A DNA stretch of 64,000 nucleotides from NCBI RefSeq assembly GCF_002583405.1, contig NZ_BCMJ01000002.1, forward strand, positions 124,001 to 188,000, in the 5' to 3' direction. A program made the position numbers and the translations under genes. Shown piece after piece: positions 17,583 through 26,823 of the stretch. Origin of the DNA: Secundilactobacillus silagincola. Lineage in GTDB: Bacteria > Bacillota > Bacilli > Lactobacillales > Lactobacillaceae. The notes below the pieces were generated by a model. The model did not search any database and had not been told where the DNA came from. It saw only the letters and a list, made by a program, of their open reading frames with translations. Position 1 is the first letter of the stretch. Each line of letters begins with the position of its first letter.

Positions 17583-18839
17583 ATGCTGATACAGCAAGTG
17601 TCAATTGAAAATAGCGATACCTTAAAAGATGTTCGAATTGAAGATGGCAAGTTTGTTGAAATTGCTGATCACATTGCACCAAAAGATAGTGAAGGCCTGA
17701 TTGATGGTCGCGGTAAGTTACTATTACCACCGTTCGTTGATCCTCACGTTCATTTGGATTCGACTTTAACAGCGGGGGATCCTGAATGGAATCAATCAGG
17801 AACACTGTTTGATGGCATTCGTATCTGGTCGGCTCGGAAACAAAAATTGACAATTGAAGATGTCAAGACGCGTGCAATCCAGACGTTAAAGAAACAGGCA
17901 AGTCATGGAACACAGTTCGTTCGGTCACACGTTGACGTGACGGATCCTAATTTGACGGCTTTAAAAGCGCTGCTTGAGGTTCGTGATGAAGTGAAAGATT
18001 TCATCGAACTGCAACTGGTTGCGTTTCCTCAAGAAGGCATCCTTTCTTTCCCACACGGTAAGGAGCTGATGACCAAGGCTGCGGAGATGGGCGTTGATGC
18101 CATCGGCGGTATTCCACACTTTGAATTTAACCGTGAATATGGCGTACAGTCCTTGCACTTTGTCAGTGATTTAGCTGAAAAGTACGACAAGCTAATCGAT
18201 GTTCACTGTGATGAAATCGATGATCCAGCAGCTCGAGGACTTGAAACCTTGGCTACTTTGGCTTATGAGACTGGTATGCGTGATCAAGTAACGGCCAGTC
18301 ATACTACCGCAATGGGTTCGTATAACGATGCTTACGCTTATAAGTTATTCCGTTTGCTGAAAATGTCAGGGATTAACATGATTGCTAATCCACTGGTTAA
18401 CACTTTCCTTGGTGGACGGTTTGATACTTATCCAAAGCGTCGGGGTATGACCCGGGTCAAAGAGTTGACGGAAGATGGCATTAACGTTGCCTTTGGCGAG
18501 GATGATATTAAAGATCCGTGGTATCCAATGGGTGACGGTAACATGATGGATCCGTTACATCTTGGTCTTCATGTGGCACAGACCATGGGTTATGATCAAA
18601 TCATGAACTCATATCGGTATGTGACTCAAAATGGTGCTCGTGCGATGCACGTCTTAGATCACTATGGTATTGAGGTTGGCAAGCAAGCGAACTGCATTAT
18701 TTTGAACAGAGATAACTTCTATGATGCTCTGAATGAACGAGCAGAAGTACTGTATGCGATTCATCATGGTGTTGTGACTGTTAAGACACGGCCTCAAGAA
18801 GTGAAAACTTACTTTGGTCAAAGTGACATTACTAAGTAA
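17583..18839 (+). CDS. codA: cytosine deaminase
   Basis: Hydrolyses cytosine to uracil and ammonia for pyrimidine salvage. The 418-residue amidohydrolase closely follows E. coli CodA: DPHVHLDSTLTAGDPEWNQS (metal His pair), DVHCDEIDDP (metal His and catalytic Glu), VTASHTTAM (metal His) and FGEDDIKDPWYP (metal Asp). The last motif has Glu where E. coli has His before DD. TATAAT lies at about 17535 and GGAGG 9 bases before the ATG. No CodB permease is adjacent. Confidence 0.94.
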   Translation: MLIQQVSIENSDTLKDVRIEDGKFVEIADHIAPKDSEGLIDGRGKLLLPPFVDPHVHLDSTLTAGDPEWNQSGTLFDGIRIWSARKQKLTIEDVKTRAIQTLKKQASHGTQFVRSHVDVTDPNLTALKALLEVRDEVKDFIELQLVAFPQEGILSFPHGKELMTKAAEMGVDAIGGIPHFEFNREYGVQSLHFVSDLAEKYDKLIDVHCDEIDDPAARGLETLATLAYETGMRDQVTASHTTAMGSYNDAYAYKLFRLLKMSGINMIANPLVNTFLGGRFDTYPKRRGMTRVKELTEDGINVAFGEDDIKDPWYPMGDGNMMDPLHLGLHVAQTMGYDQIMNSYRYVTQNGARAMHVLDHYGIEVGKQANCIILNRDNFYDALNERAEVLYAIHHGVVTVKTRPQEVKTYFGQSDITK

Positions 18840-18875
18840 TTAAATTCTGTTTTTGAACGAAATTAGATGAGACAC

Positions 18876-18924
18876 AAAAATCCCTTAGGACAGTGACGAT
18901 TTGGTCACCGTCTTAAGGGATTTT
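18876..18924 (+). terminator. codA terminator
   Basis: AAAAATCCCTTA pairs with TAAGGGATTTT around an inner stem GTGAC/GTCAC. The A-rich and T-rich flanks suit both codA and the convergent gene. Confidence 0.85.
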
Positions 18925-18974
18925 AGTAACTGATTAATCATGTCGGAATGCTAATAATAGTCAAAATTAATCAG

Positions 18975-19430
18975 TTAGGCGTGCTTTTTGGGCTTGTGAG
19001 CGCGAGATTCTGAAGCTTTCTTTTTAGCCACAGCTTCCTTATGTAGGGAACGTAGCTGATCTTTATAACTTTCAATTTCCTCTGCGTGGTTTTCGTGCCA
19101 TTCTTTAAAGGAGAATTGACTATCAGTATCACCGGGTTTAAGACCAGTTTGAAGCCAGAACAAAGCTTGGGTTAAACTTGAAAAATTACGCATCCAAAGC
19201 GTTTGACCATTTTCAGAATCAAAGGCAACGTAGGACTTATAATGTCTCTTTAAAAAAGTGTGTTTGCGAATTTTGAACGCTTCCCGTTTACGTGTTAGCC
19301 GATAATCTGGTAGGATATATTGGCCAGTTAGTGTCAGCTTGGGAAAAAATTCGTTGGCTTGACTGTGTTGCTCTTTCAACAAGGCGTGTGCTTGATCGAT
19401 GTTGATGAGCTGCGCGTGAATTTCGGACAT
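18975..19430 (-). CDS. conserved hypothetical basic protein
   Basis: A 151-residue soluble protein with a Lys/Ala-rich, likely disordered C-terminus (KKKASESRAHKPKKHA) and a central segment KSYVAFDSENGQTLWMRNFSS. I do not recognise the family. The basic tail suggests nucleic-acid or ribosome association, an inference only. GGAGG lies before the ATG. Confidence 0.75.
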   Translation of the reverse strand: MSEIHAQLINIDQAHALLKEQHSQANEFFPKLTLTGQYILPDYRLTRKREAFKIRKHTFLKRHYKSYVAFDSENGQTLWMRNFSSLTQALFWLQTGLKPGDTDSQFSFKEWHENHAEEIESYKDQLRSLHKEAVAKKKASESRAHKPKKHA

Positions 19431-19624
19431 CGGAGTTCCTCCTCTTGAACAACTGGGTATATGTTAAAGTTCATGTATGAACGTTAATTACTGAATAAAT
19501 TACTTACAGTAATAACTTTAGCATAATTTTCACAGAATTAGTATGATTCACTACTGTAAAATTGAGCTTGTAATAAGAATTTACTAAACTTTAACAACAT
19601 TTAAATTAATAAGAGGTGACTATT

Positions 19625-20461
19625 TTGGGTAAGTATTACGCAGTCAGAAAGGGTCAGCATCCCGGTATTTATACCAGTTGGCCAGAAGCGCAAAAAGAAG
19701 TATCCGGTTTCTCAGGTGCCGAATTTAAGGGCTTTAATACTGAATCAGAAGCAAGACAGTTTATGGGTGAAAAATCGGTTACGCATTCTGCCAACGGTGA
19801 CATGATCATTGGCTACACGGATGGCGGTACCCGCAACTCCGGCAACGTTAAGGGCGGTCACGTTAAAACAACAGATCCGGCAGCGTGGGCGTACCGATTA
19901 GAATTGCCTGATAAAGTGCTAAGTGATTCTGCAGGTGAGTGGGGTGCCACAAATAACCGAATGGAGATCATGGCGTTTATTAAAGCGCTAGAAACGTTGA
20001 TTGAAGAACATCAGCAAAAGACTGATATCACGCTGGTTCTAGATTCAAAATACGTTTTGGACGCAATCAACAAGGGCTGGTTAAAGGGCTGGCAGCGACG
20101 GGGTTGGCGACGTTCCGGCGGTGAATTAATGAACGTTGAGCTGTGGCAGCAAGTCAGTCGCCTTTTACCTCAGTTCCCACATCTCTCATTAGTCTGGACT
20201 AAAGGGCATGCCGATAATCAGGGGAATATTTTTGTGGATTCTTTATTGAATAAAACCATGGACGCAATGGTTAAAGCTGGTCGACCGACTCGGATGGCAA
20301 CAGGTAAGGCTAAAGCGGTTAGCAAACCTGCCCCTAGGAAACAAACGCCTGCCAAGCAGACACATACCAAGCAAACACCCGAACAGCAAAAGCAGGTTGA
20401 CCAATCTGTTTCTGACATTCAAAAAGCACTGGAACAATTGGATTTATTTAAAAATCCATAG
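19625..20461 (+). CDS. rnhA: ribonuclease HI with N-terminal viroplasmin domain
   Basis: Cleaves RNA in RNA-DNA hybrids. Residues 1-45 are the small RNA-binding caulimovirus-viroplasmin domain (KYYAVRKGQHPGIYTSWPEA); the RNase HI domain follows with catalytic Asp in GYTDGGTRN, Glu in NNRMEIMAF, Asp in LDSKYVLDAI and the last Asp in NIFVDSLLN after WTKGHADNQGN. The C-terminal 60 residues are Lys/Gln/Thr-rich and probably disordered. TTG 19625 fits AGAGGTGA five bases upstream better than GTG 19616, which lies inside that site. Confidence 0.93.
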   Translation: MGKYYAVRKGQHPGIYTSWPEAQKEVSGFSGAEFKGFNTESEARQFMGEKSVTHSANGDMIIGYTDGGTRNSGNVKGGHVKTTDPAAWAYRLELPDKVLSDSAGEWGATNNRMEIMAFIKALETLIEEHQQKTDITLVLDSKYVLDAINKGWLKGWQRRGWRRSGGELMNVELWQQVSRLLPQFPHLSLVWTKGHADNQGNIFVDSLLNKTMDAMVKAGRPTRMATGKAKAVSKPAPRKQTPAKQTHTKQTPEQQKQVDQSVSDIQKALEQLDLFKNP

Positions 20462-20479
20462 TCCAGTGCCCGAGTTAAA

Positions 20480-21076
20480 TTAGCTATTTGGTTTTTCCTT
20501 ATGGGTGACTTTCCTGAATCGGCGTTCCACTTCTTTGCTCCAGAAACCACCTGACATTTGCGTTGGTTCATTGACCATCACAAAGGCCTCGGGTGCCAGC
20601 TCATGAATGAGTTCCATTAGCCGGCGATCGGCTTTTCTGGGTGCTAAGATGTTTAAAATCAGACGTGACCCATCGCGGCCGTACCCCCAAGTTTCCGTGA
20701 CCCCATAACCATTGTTACGTAGGTCTTCCGGAAGCTTTTTGTTTTGCTGATACTTGGGATCGTCATTATCGATTTTAACGGTCACTTGGAAATTAACGTA
20801 ACCCAGTGCCACGTGATCTTCGATGATAATACCAAGGTAAATACCCAGTCCAAAACCAACGGTATAAGCGATGACGTTAACGGGTGAATTGATGTTTTTC
20901 AACGCAATCGCCAGCGCAATCACGTATACGAATTCCTCAAGAACGGCCAGCAACGGTGCCCATAAACGCTGGCGCCGGACAACCAGCATTGTTCGAAATG
21001 TATTTAATGTAATATAACAAGCATTTAGAAGGAAAATAGTTAGTGCAAGTTTCAAGTAAATCGCCTCTTCTTTCAT
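20480..21076 (-). CDS. UPF0316 membrane protein (DUF2179)
   Basis: A 198-residue protein: three predicted N-terminal helices (about residues 7-25, 38-60 and 65-88) with the family pattern NTFRTMLVVRRQRLWAPLLAVLEE, then a soluble DUF2179-type domain (GYGVTETWGYGRDGSRLILNIL). The family is uncharacterised. It is convergent with rnhA. Confidence 0.88.
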   Translation of the reverse strand: MKEEAIYLKLALTIFLLNACYITLNTFRTMLVVRRQRLWAPLLAVLEEFVYVIALAIALKNINSPVNVIAYTVGFGLGIYLGIIIEDHVALGYVNFQVTVKIDNDDPKYQQNKKLPEDLRNNGYGVTETWGYGRDGSRLILNILAPRKADRRLMELIHELAPEAFVMVNEPTQMSGGFWSKEVERRFRKVTHKEKPNS

Positions 21077-21178
21077 TATTGTTACGACTACAGTTTAGTG
21101 CAAATAGCGAATGATGAAAGCAATTTAACTCGAGTTTGTGACGTGTGATATGCTTATTAGCAAAGGAGTGTTCAATTT

Positions 21179-21730
21179 ATGACGACAGAACGTGAAAAAA
21201 TGACGGCGGGGGAACCCTATAATCAGTTTGATCCAGAGTTGATTAACCGTCGTGTCTACATGAGACAGCAATTAGAAGAAATTAATCATATTACGGATAA
21301 TGATAATCGAAATAACCGCTTTAAAGCACTGCTGGCAGACGTTGGCGACGATTTCTTCGTGGAGTCATCGTTCAAGTTTGACTATGGGTTCAACATTCAT
21401 ATCGGCAATCATTTTTATGGTAACTATGACATGACCTTTTTGGATACCTGCCCAATTACTATCGGTGAGCACTGTTACTTTGGTCCTAACATCGGCCTTT
21501 ATACGCCAGTTCACCCATTGGATCCCGTACAGCGAAATGCGGATGTTGAATTGGGTGCGCCAATCACCATTGGCGATAATGCTTGGTTAGGTGGTCGGGT
21601 CACGATTTTGCCTGGTGTGACTCTGGGCAACAATGTGGTTGTGGGTGCTGGCTCAGTAGTCACGAAATCATTCGGCGACAACGTTGTTATAGCGGGTAAT
21701 CCGGCGCGAGTCATTAAAACAATAAAATAG
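21179..21730 (+). CDS. maltose/galactoside O-acetyltransferase family
   Basis: A 183-residue left-handed beta-helix acetyltransferase. The N-terminal cap begins MTAGEPYNQFDPELINRR, followed by hexapeptide repeats (IGEHCYFGPNIGLYTPVHPLD with the catalytic His, then ITIGDNAWLGGRVTILPGV, VGAGSVVTKSFGD and AGNPARVIK). It transfers acetyl from acetyl-CoA to sugars; the physiological acceptor is unknown. AAAGGAG upstream. Monocistronic. Confidence 0.92.
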   Translation: MTTEREKMTAGEPYNQFDPELINRRVYMRQQLEEINHITDNDNRNNRFKALLADVGDDFFVESSFKFDYGFNIHIGNHFYGNYDMTFLDTCPITIGEHCYFGPNIGLYTPVHPLDPVQRNADVELGAPITIGDNAWLGGRVTILPGVTLGNNVVVGAGSVVTKSFGDNVVIAGNPARVIKTIK

Positions 21731-21757
21731 ATTCATTTTCTTATCTATGCTGCATAT

Positions 21758-21881
21758 TTTACTTATTCTTTCAAACGTGTATAATGAAAATGTAAATTCA
21801 TTCGGGTTTCATTTGGAAGTGGCAATTTGTTGCAGAGAAAGCTGTTGCAGATGGTCTTAGACCGATCTCGACAGCTTTTTT
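21758..21881 (+). ncRNA. candidate small RNA or attenuated leader
   Basis: TTTACT (21758) and TATAAT (21780-21785) are separated by 16 bases and would start a transcript near 21792. It would end at a strong terminator (21838-21881): AAAGCTGT ... ACAGCTTTTTT with a nested GATGGTC/GACCGATC stem. The transcript of about 90 bases has no ORF. It is either a free small RNA or a leader that controls the transporter gene 290 bp downstream. Confidence 0.45.
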
Positions 21882-22176
21882 GTGTTTTGTACTTTGCTGA
21901 CCCTTATGAAAATACGTCGGGTGTTTGCAGAGTTGAAAGGTAACAATTTCATCTGTGGTTTCAAGTATATCTTAGCTAATAAAAAGTCATGGTGTACTTC
22001 ACGAATTAAAGCATGCTACGCAAGGTAGAGATTTTAACTGATTCAGGAATGGTCCGAATTCGATAACGGGATTCTCATCAGGAATGAGTAAGGGCGATCT
22101 TTTACAGCCTTGCCGGACACTTTGACTTGCGCCACACTCTGTCCCCGGTATGTACAATTATTAGAGGAGGAATATT
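21882..22176 (+). promoter_or_regulatory. upstream region of the BCCT transporter gene
   Basis: About 295 bp without a convincing gene. TTGACT/TTGCGC around 22123-22130 and TATGTACAAT near 22148-22158 could be promoter parts, though spacing is not ideal. A strong ribosome binding site AGGAGG ends at 22170. A short inverted stretch (GATTCTCATCAGGAATGAG) is near 22070. Confidence 0.35.
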
Positions 22177-23793
22177 ATTTTAAGAAGCAAGTTAATCAAC
22201 AAGTGGGTCTTTGTACCAACTGTGGGATTATTCTTACTGGCAACTTTAGTGTTAATGATAGGTGGAAAGGGTCTTCAAGCACCTTTATCTAGCCTATTGA
22301 GTTGGATGAACCTAAAGTTAGGGTGGATGTACCTTGGTATTTATATCATCAACTTTGTCTTCTTAATCGGATTGGCATTTAGCCGATATGGGAAAATTAA
22401 AATTGGAAAACCTGATGACAAGCCGGTTTATAGTGGATTCAAGTGGGGCGCTATGGTGTTCGCCACTGCGATTGATGCCAGCATTATGATGCTGTCCATC
22501 ACTGATCCGCTAACGGTGATTCAAAATCCACCTTTTCACATTAAAGCCTATTCTCACGCCGCCTATATTTCTGCCACTATGATGGGGCAGTTTAACTGGG
22601 GGCCAATGGCTTGGATGATGTTCGCACCCGCTGCGGTTTTGATTGGTTACCTGATGTATCGTAAGGGGCAACCCGTTCAAAAACTTAGCGACGGTATCGG
22701 CATGCTAGATGGTGATAAGCATCAATCAACTAAAAAGTTCTTTGCTGGCTTGATCAACGTCCTTGTCGTTGTCGGCATCATCGGTGGTGTTGGTTCATCA
22801 ATTGGGATGGAAGTTCCAATTACGGCTAAAGCATTCTCAAGTGCAACCGGTATTAAGTACGGTTTACCATTGGAATTAGCATTGTTCGCTGTCTTATTCG
22901 TTTTATTTGCTGTCACAGTCTTTAAGGGCTTAAATGGTGGTATTGATCGATTAAGTATGGCGCACATTTGGTTAGCCATCGGTTTTCTGGTCTTAATTTT
23001 GTTCTTTGGTCCAACCCGTTACATTATTTCTAACGAGGCGCAAAGCTTAGGCATGCTCGTTCAAAAGTTCGTGCCAATGGCGACTAATACGCGTCCAAGC
23101 GCCACTCAGCAGGATACGATTTTCTACTGGGGCTGGTGGTTGTCATACATGCCAGTGATGGGATTATTCATTGCAAAAATCTCACGTGGTAAAACCATTC
23201 GTCAAATGTTGATGGGCATGTTATTGTACGGCTTTACGGGCTGTGCATTGTTCTACGCCGTAATGGGTGGCTACGCGCTTTGGTTACAGCAAAACGGGGT
23301 CATTAATTTGGTCCACATGCTAAATACCCAAGGTCAAGCTGCTGTTATTGCGACCGTTATTGGGACGTTACCAATGAAGCAGGTTATGACATTGCTTTAC
23401 TGCTTGTCATGTTTCATCTTCTTGGCAACGACGATTTCGGGTTCAGCCTACATTCTGTCATCGTTTACCAGTGTGCCATTGAAGCACCGCGAACCAACTC
23501 GCTTTAACCGGATGAGCTGGGTTGTTGTCTTCATGATTTTCGCTTTTTCACTGGTCTTAGTGGGTGGCTTCCAAGTTATTCAGACGATTTCCGTAATGGC
23601 TGGATTCCCATTGATTGCGGTTTGCGCGGTCATACTGGTGTCAATTCACCGGTTGGTCAAACGGGATCACGAACTGGTCTTTACGCCATCTCCAGAAGTT
23701 GCGGAAGTGGCACAAAGACGTCCTGTTACCGTGGAACGCAAATCTGCTATTCGTGGTAAGCTGATTTTATCACCTAAGCAAATAGCTAATTAA
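22177..23793 (+). CDS. BCCT-family transporter (betaine/carnitine/choline type), apparent ATT start
   Basis: About 538 residues and 12 hydrophobic helices; LSITDPLTVIQNPPF and FYWGWWLSYMPVMGLFIAKISRGKTIRQ are BCCT-like, so it probably takes up a compatible solute. The usual GMGIG segment is degenerate here (WGAMVFATAIDASIMM). The first canonical start (GTG 22222) would cut into the first helix and has no ribosome binding site. AGGAGG at 22165-22170 is placed for ATT 22177, giving MLRSKLINKWVFVPTVGLFL, a typical BCCT N-terminus. An in-frame TAG at 22162 excludes starts further up. Confidence 0.87.
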   Translation: MLRSKLINKWVFVPTVGLFLLATLVLMIGGKGLQAPLSSLLSWMNLKLGWMYLGIYIINFVFLIGLAFSRYGKIKIGKPDDKPVYSGFKWGAMVFATAIDASIMMLSITDPLTVIQNPPFHIKAYSHAAYISATMMGQFNWGPMAWMMFAPAAVLIGYLMYRKGQPVQKLSDGIGMLDGDKHQSTKKFFAGLINVLVVVGIIGGVGSSIGMEVPITAKAFSSATGIKYGLPLELALFAVLFVLFAVTVFKGLNGGIDRLSMAHIWLAIGFLVLILFFGPTRYIISNEAQSLGMLVQKFVPMATNTRPSATQQDTIFYWGWWLSYMPVMGLFIAKISRGKTIRQMLMGMLLYGFTGCALFYAVMGGYALWLQQNGVINLVHMLNTQGQAAVIATVIGTLPMKQVMTLLYCLSCFIFLATTISGSAYILSSFTSVPLKHREPTRFNRMSWVVVFMIFAFSLVLVGGFQVIQTISVMAGFPLIAVCAVILVSIHRLVKRDHELVFTPSPEVAEVAQRRPVTVERKSAIRGKLILSPKQIAN

Positions 23794-23805
23794 GTTATAA
23801 ATGAT

Positions 23806-23852
23806 AAAAGCGCTAGTAACATTGTGAAAAACAATGTTACTAGCGCTTTTTT
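23806..23852 (+). terminator. terminator after the BCCT gene
   Basis: AAAAGCGCTAGTAACATTGT, 5-base loop, perfect 20-base complement, T-run. Confidence 0.95.
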
Positions 23853-24023
23853 GATTGAAGTTGAAACTAACATTATATTTAATGGCGAATTTGTTTCAAT
23901 TATTCACAGTTGCGCAGTTAGGGAAGTTATCATAGAATAAATAAATGAAATAAACAGAAATGGAAAAGTGCAATAATTTGAGACAAATGTTTTCAAAATC
24001 CAATTGAAAACGGGGGAGAAACA

Positions 24024-25166
24024 ATGTTGATATGGGAAGTTCGAGGAGTTAACTTTGTCATCAACATGCTATTATTAACGGGGTTTTCACTATTATACAC
24101 TTGGTTGCAGCACGCCGAATTTCACCTGCCAATTTGGCGACGATTACGTGAGGCGAGTCAGATTGCTCTGACGATTGGCTTTTTATTGCTTTATCACTTG
24201 GCGTCAGAACTCAGAATCATGGAGGCTCATGATCGTAAGGGCCTTGGGTGGAGTTATTTAGCGTTTCAAATAGGGGTGCTTCTCTTTGCGATGATTTTAA
24301 AAAGGAGCTCATGGCTTTTTCTAAGTCTATCTGTCGTCCTGTTATTCTGGTATTGGTGGCTGCCTAACGTGTCATGGTGGGGTTATTTTTATGTTGTGAG
24401 CGTTTTATTGTTAGCTGAAGCTGATCGGTTTGGGTGGCGGATCATCGATCGGCCACTAGTGTTTTATCCGTTTTGTTTACTCTTTTCGGCCCCTTTTCTG
24501 TGGGCAAATTGGATTTCGTTGCGTGGCATAGAGGTTAGCTGGTGGGTAGAGTTAGCAGAATGTTTCGTGGTGTATTATTTGATTTGGTTGATCTATTACC
24601 AGTTGAAAAGACGTGATGAGCGTCAGGCAATTCTTCTTTGTGAAGCCAGTAAGGATAACCTGACAAAGCTGAATAATTTCAGAATTTTTAACGACGATCT
24701 GCAGCGGGCCTTTGATCAGTATCATGAAAAAGGGACCCAATATTCGCTTTATACGTTTGATATTGATTTCTTTAAACGGGTCAATGATCGGTATGGTCAT
24801 TTGGAAGGCAACGCAGTACTTAAGGGCGTGGCCACTGAATTGAACCGTTTGTTGCCGAAAATCAGTAGTAATGCAAAGGCTTATCGGGTCGGCGGTGAAG
24901 AATTTTCTTTTATGGTTTTTGACGATCAAACGCAGCACGGATCTCCCAATGAAGTCGCCAACCAAGTCCGTGAGGCGATTGGCAAACTCGTTTTTAAAAC
25001 TAAGCAAGGTGACCAATTCCAAATCACGATTTCGTTGGGACAGGCACAAATCGACGCTGAGGATCAAAACTACTTAGATATTTATAAGTGTGCTGATCAG
25101 CGACTGTATCGTTCAAAAGAAGCCGGTCGTAATTGGGTAACCACTTCTGGTAAATTGTTAAATTAG
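24024..25166 (+). CDS. membrane-bound GGDEF protein (probable diguanylate cyclase)
   Basis: A 380-residue protein. Residues about 1-195 hold six or so hydrophobic helices forming a membrane sensor. Residues 205-375 are a GGDEF domain with DNLTKLNNFRIF, FDIDFFKRVNDRYGH and the intact active-site motif GGEEF. The inhibitory RxxD site upstream of GGEEF is absent. It should make c-di-GMP from two GTP. No EAL or PilZ gene lies in the window. GGGGGAG precedes the ATG. Confidence 0.88.
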   Translation: MLIWEVRGVNFVINMLLLTGFSLLYTWLQHAEFHLPIWRRLREASQIALTIGFLLLYHLASELRIMEAHDRKGLGWSYLAFQIGVLLFAMILKRSSWLFLSLSVVLLFWYWWLPNVSWWGYFYVVSVLLLAEADRFGWRIIDRPLVFYPFCLLFSAPFLWANWISLRGIEVSWWVELAECFVVYYLIWLIYYQLKRRDERQAILLCEASKDNLTKLNNFRIFNDDLQRAFDQYHEKGTQYSLYTFDIDFFKRVNDRYGHLEGNAVLKGVATELNRLLPKISSNAKAYRVGGEEFSFMVFDDQTQHGSPNEVANQVREAIGKLVFKTKQGDQFQITISLGQAQIDAEDQNYLDIYKCADQRLYRSKEAGRNWVTTSGKLLN

Positions 25167-25234
25167 TCTGATATGGTAGATTCATGGTAAAATTTAGGTA
25201 TTAAAACCAGTTAATTCAGAAGGGAATTCTCAGT

Positions 25235-26176
25235 ATGCAGAAAGTAATTATTCCGGAGATTGCGGACAAACAAACCGACCATTATTTGTCTAAGAAGGGC
25301 TATGAAGTTCTTACCGTTACCAGCCCTGATGCGGCGACTATTTTGGCGACAGCACCTGATGTTGCTGGTATTATGATGTTTGTTTCTCCCTTTCCCAATG
25401 ATTTGTATGATAAATTACCCAATTTAAAAGTTTTAGCACGTTACGGTGTGGGCTATGACAGTATTGATGCTGAGTATGCTGCAACTAAGGGTGTTTGGGT
25501 GACCAATACGCCGGGAGCCAATGCCATTAGTGTAGCGGAAAATGCTGTGACTGATATTATGTTGTTGTCGAAACGCTCATATGAAATGTCAACTTTGATG
25601 CATCAAGGGAAAATTAGGACTGCTAAGCAACTCTTTGGACATGAATTACTGGGTTCGACGGTAGGGATTGTTGGTTATGGTCACATTGGCCAAGCCGTTG
25701 CTAAGATGCTAAGTGGGTTTGGTGTTAAAACCTTGATTTATAACCGAACTAAACGGCCAACAGAATATGGAGAGTACGTTGATTTAGAAACATTATTGAA
25801 ACAATCAGATTATGTTACGCTGCATATTGCCGCTACGAAGCAGACTGAGCATTTGATTGGCGAGAAAGAATTAGCCATGATGAAAACGAGCGCTTCATTG
25901 GTTAATTTAGCGCGTGGTTCAGTGGTTGATGAACAGGCACTGATTACTGCCCTCAACACGCATCAGATTGCCAGTGCGGCTTTAGACGTTTTTGATGAGG
26001 AACCTTTACCAGCAGACAGTCCGTTTTATAAAATGGATAACGTCTTTTTAACACCACATACGGCATCGAATACGGTAGAAGCCGGTCAGAATATGGCCTT
26101 TGGTGCTGCTAAGATGATCGATGCTGCGCTATCTGGACAAAAGCCAGAGTGGGCAGTCAATGATCCACAGCTTTAA
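25235..26176 (+). CDS. D-isomer-specific 2-hydroxyacid dehydrogenase
   Basis: 313 residues of the phosphoglycerate/D-2-hydroxyacid dehydrogenase family. GIVGYGHIGQAVAKML is the NAD-binding loop, and NLARGSVVDEQAL, DVFDEEPLP and LTPHTASNT carry the catalytic Arg, Glu and His. It lacks the ACT domain of regulated SerA, so substrate cannot be fixed; 3-phosphoglycerate or an alpha-keto acid is possible. AGAAGGGA upstream. Confidence 0.88.
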   Translation: MQKVIIPEIADKQTDHYLSKKGYEVLTVTSPDAATILATAPDVAGIMMFVSPFPNDLYDKLPNLKVLARYGVGYDSIDAEYAATKGVWVTNTPGANAISVAENAVTDIMLLSKRSYEMSTLMHQGKIRTAKQLFGHELLGSTVGIVGYGHIGQAVAKMLSGFGVKTLIYNRTKRPTEYGEYVDLETLLKQSDYVTLHIAATKQTEHLIGEKELAMMKTSASLVNLARGSVVDEQALITALNTHQIASAALDVFDEEPLPADSPFYKMDNVFLTPHTASNTVEAGQNMAFGAAKMIDAALSGQKPEWAVNDPQL

Positions 26177-26346
26177 CGTTAAATTAGTCTATTAGTCATT
26201 AATTACCTAATCTATTAGTTTGCTTGGATTTCTCCCGGTTATTTTAAATACCGTTTTCTTGTTAGTTTTGTACAAGCTAAACGTTTTGGAATCGTTTTCT
26301 TGCGTGCTACACTACAGGCACAAAAAATAAAAGGGGGATCCTGACA

Positions 26347-26772
26347 ATGGCAATTGATGGATCGTTATATCATACTGAGGCAGTAAATGAAAAAGGTTTA
26401 AGTGGTGTGAGCTTTATTCGCGGTAACGAAGGGTTGGCACTTGGGGTCAGCAGCTCGTTAGTGAAGGGCTCTGGTACCAATCCGGAACAATTAGTTGGTC
26501 TGGCAATCAGTACGTGTTTTAACGCTACTATTGAAATCATTGAGCAGTTGCATAAGTTACCGCATACGAGTGTTGTACACACCGGTGTGGATCAACTTAA
26601 GGATGACACGGGCTACAAGTTCGTGGTTCGCGTTCAAGTATTGATGACAGGTGTTGATCATGCGCAAGCACAAGCACTAGTTGATGAAGCAAAAAACTAT
26701 TGCCCAGTGGCTAAGATGATTAAGCAAAACGCTAATGTGTCCTTTGAAGTCGTTGATGAATTTGCGTTTTAA
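26347..26772 (+). CDS. organic hydroperoxide resistance protein (Ohr/OsmC family)
   Basis: A 141-residue thiol peroxidase detoxifying organic peroxides. The two redox cysteines lie in ISTCFNATIEI (peroxidatic) and NYCPVAKMIKQN (resolving), and the N-terminal Arg in SFIRGNEGL fits the family. The usual OhrR regulator is not adjacent. AAAGGGGGA precedes the ATG. Confidence 0.93.
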   Translation: MAIDGSLYHTEAVNEKGLSGVSFIRGNEGLALGVSSSLVKGSGTNPEQLVGLAISTCFNATIEIIEQLHKLPHTSVVHTGVDQLKDDTGYKFVVRVQVLMTGVDHAQAQALVDEAKNYCPVAKMIKQNANVSFEVVDEFAF

Positions 26773-26784
26773 ACCAAAATAAAT

Positions 26785-26821
26785 TAAAAAAGTTCGCCCG
26801 CATATGCAGACGAACTTTTTT
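26785..26821. terminator. bidirectional terminator after ohr
   Basis: AAAAAAGTTCG ... CGAACTTTTT with an inner CTGCATATG-like loop, between convergent genes. Confidence 0.88.
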
Positions 26822-26823
26822 AA

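Noticed and set aside
18480-18530. Changed cytosine deaminase metal site (GED instead of GHD)
   Set aside because: The metal Asp itself is kept; the neighbouring position is probably variable between homologues, so this is not evidence of lost activity.
22110-22292. 60-codon plus-strand ORF with several cysteines before the BCCT gene
   Set aside because: It overlaps the transporter in another frame, has no ribosome binding site and loses sense inside the conserved N-terminus.
24552-25067. 171-codon minus-strand ORF
   Set aside because: Antisense shadow of the GGDEF gene, whose motifs are complete on the plus strand.
26280-26310. cre-like sequence TGGAATCGTTTTCT before ohr
   Set aside because: Only 12 of 14 consensus positions match and the flanks have no symmetry.
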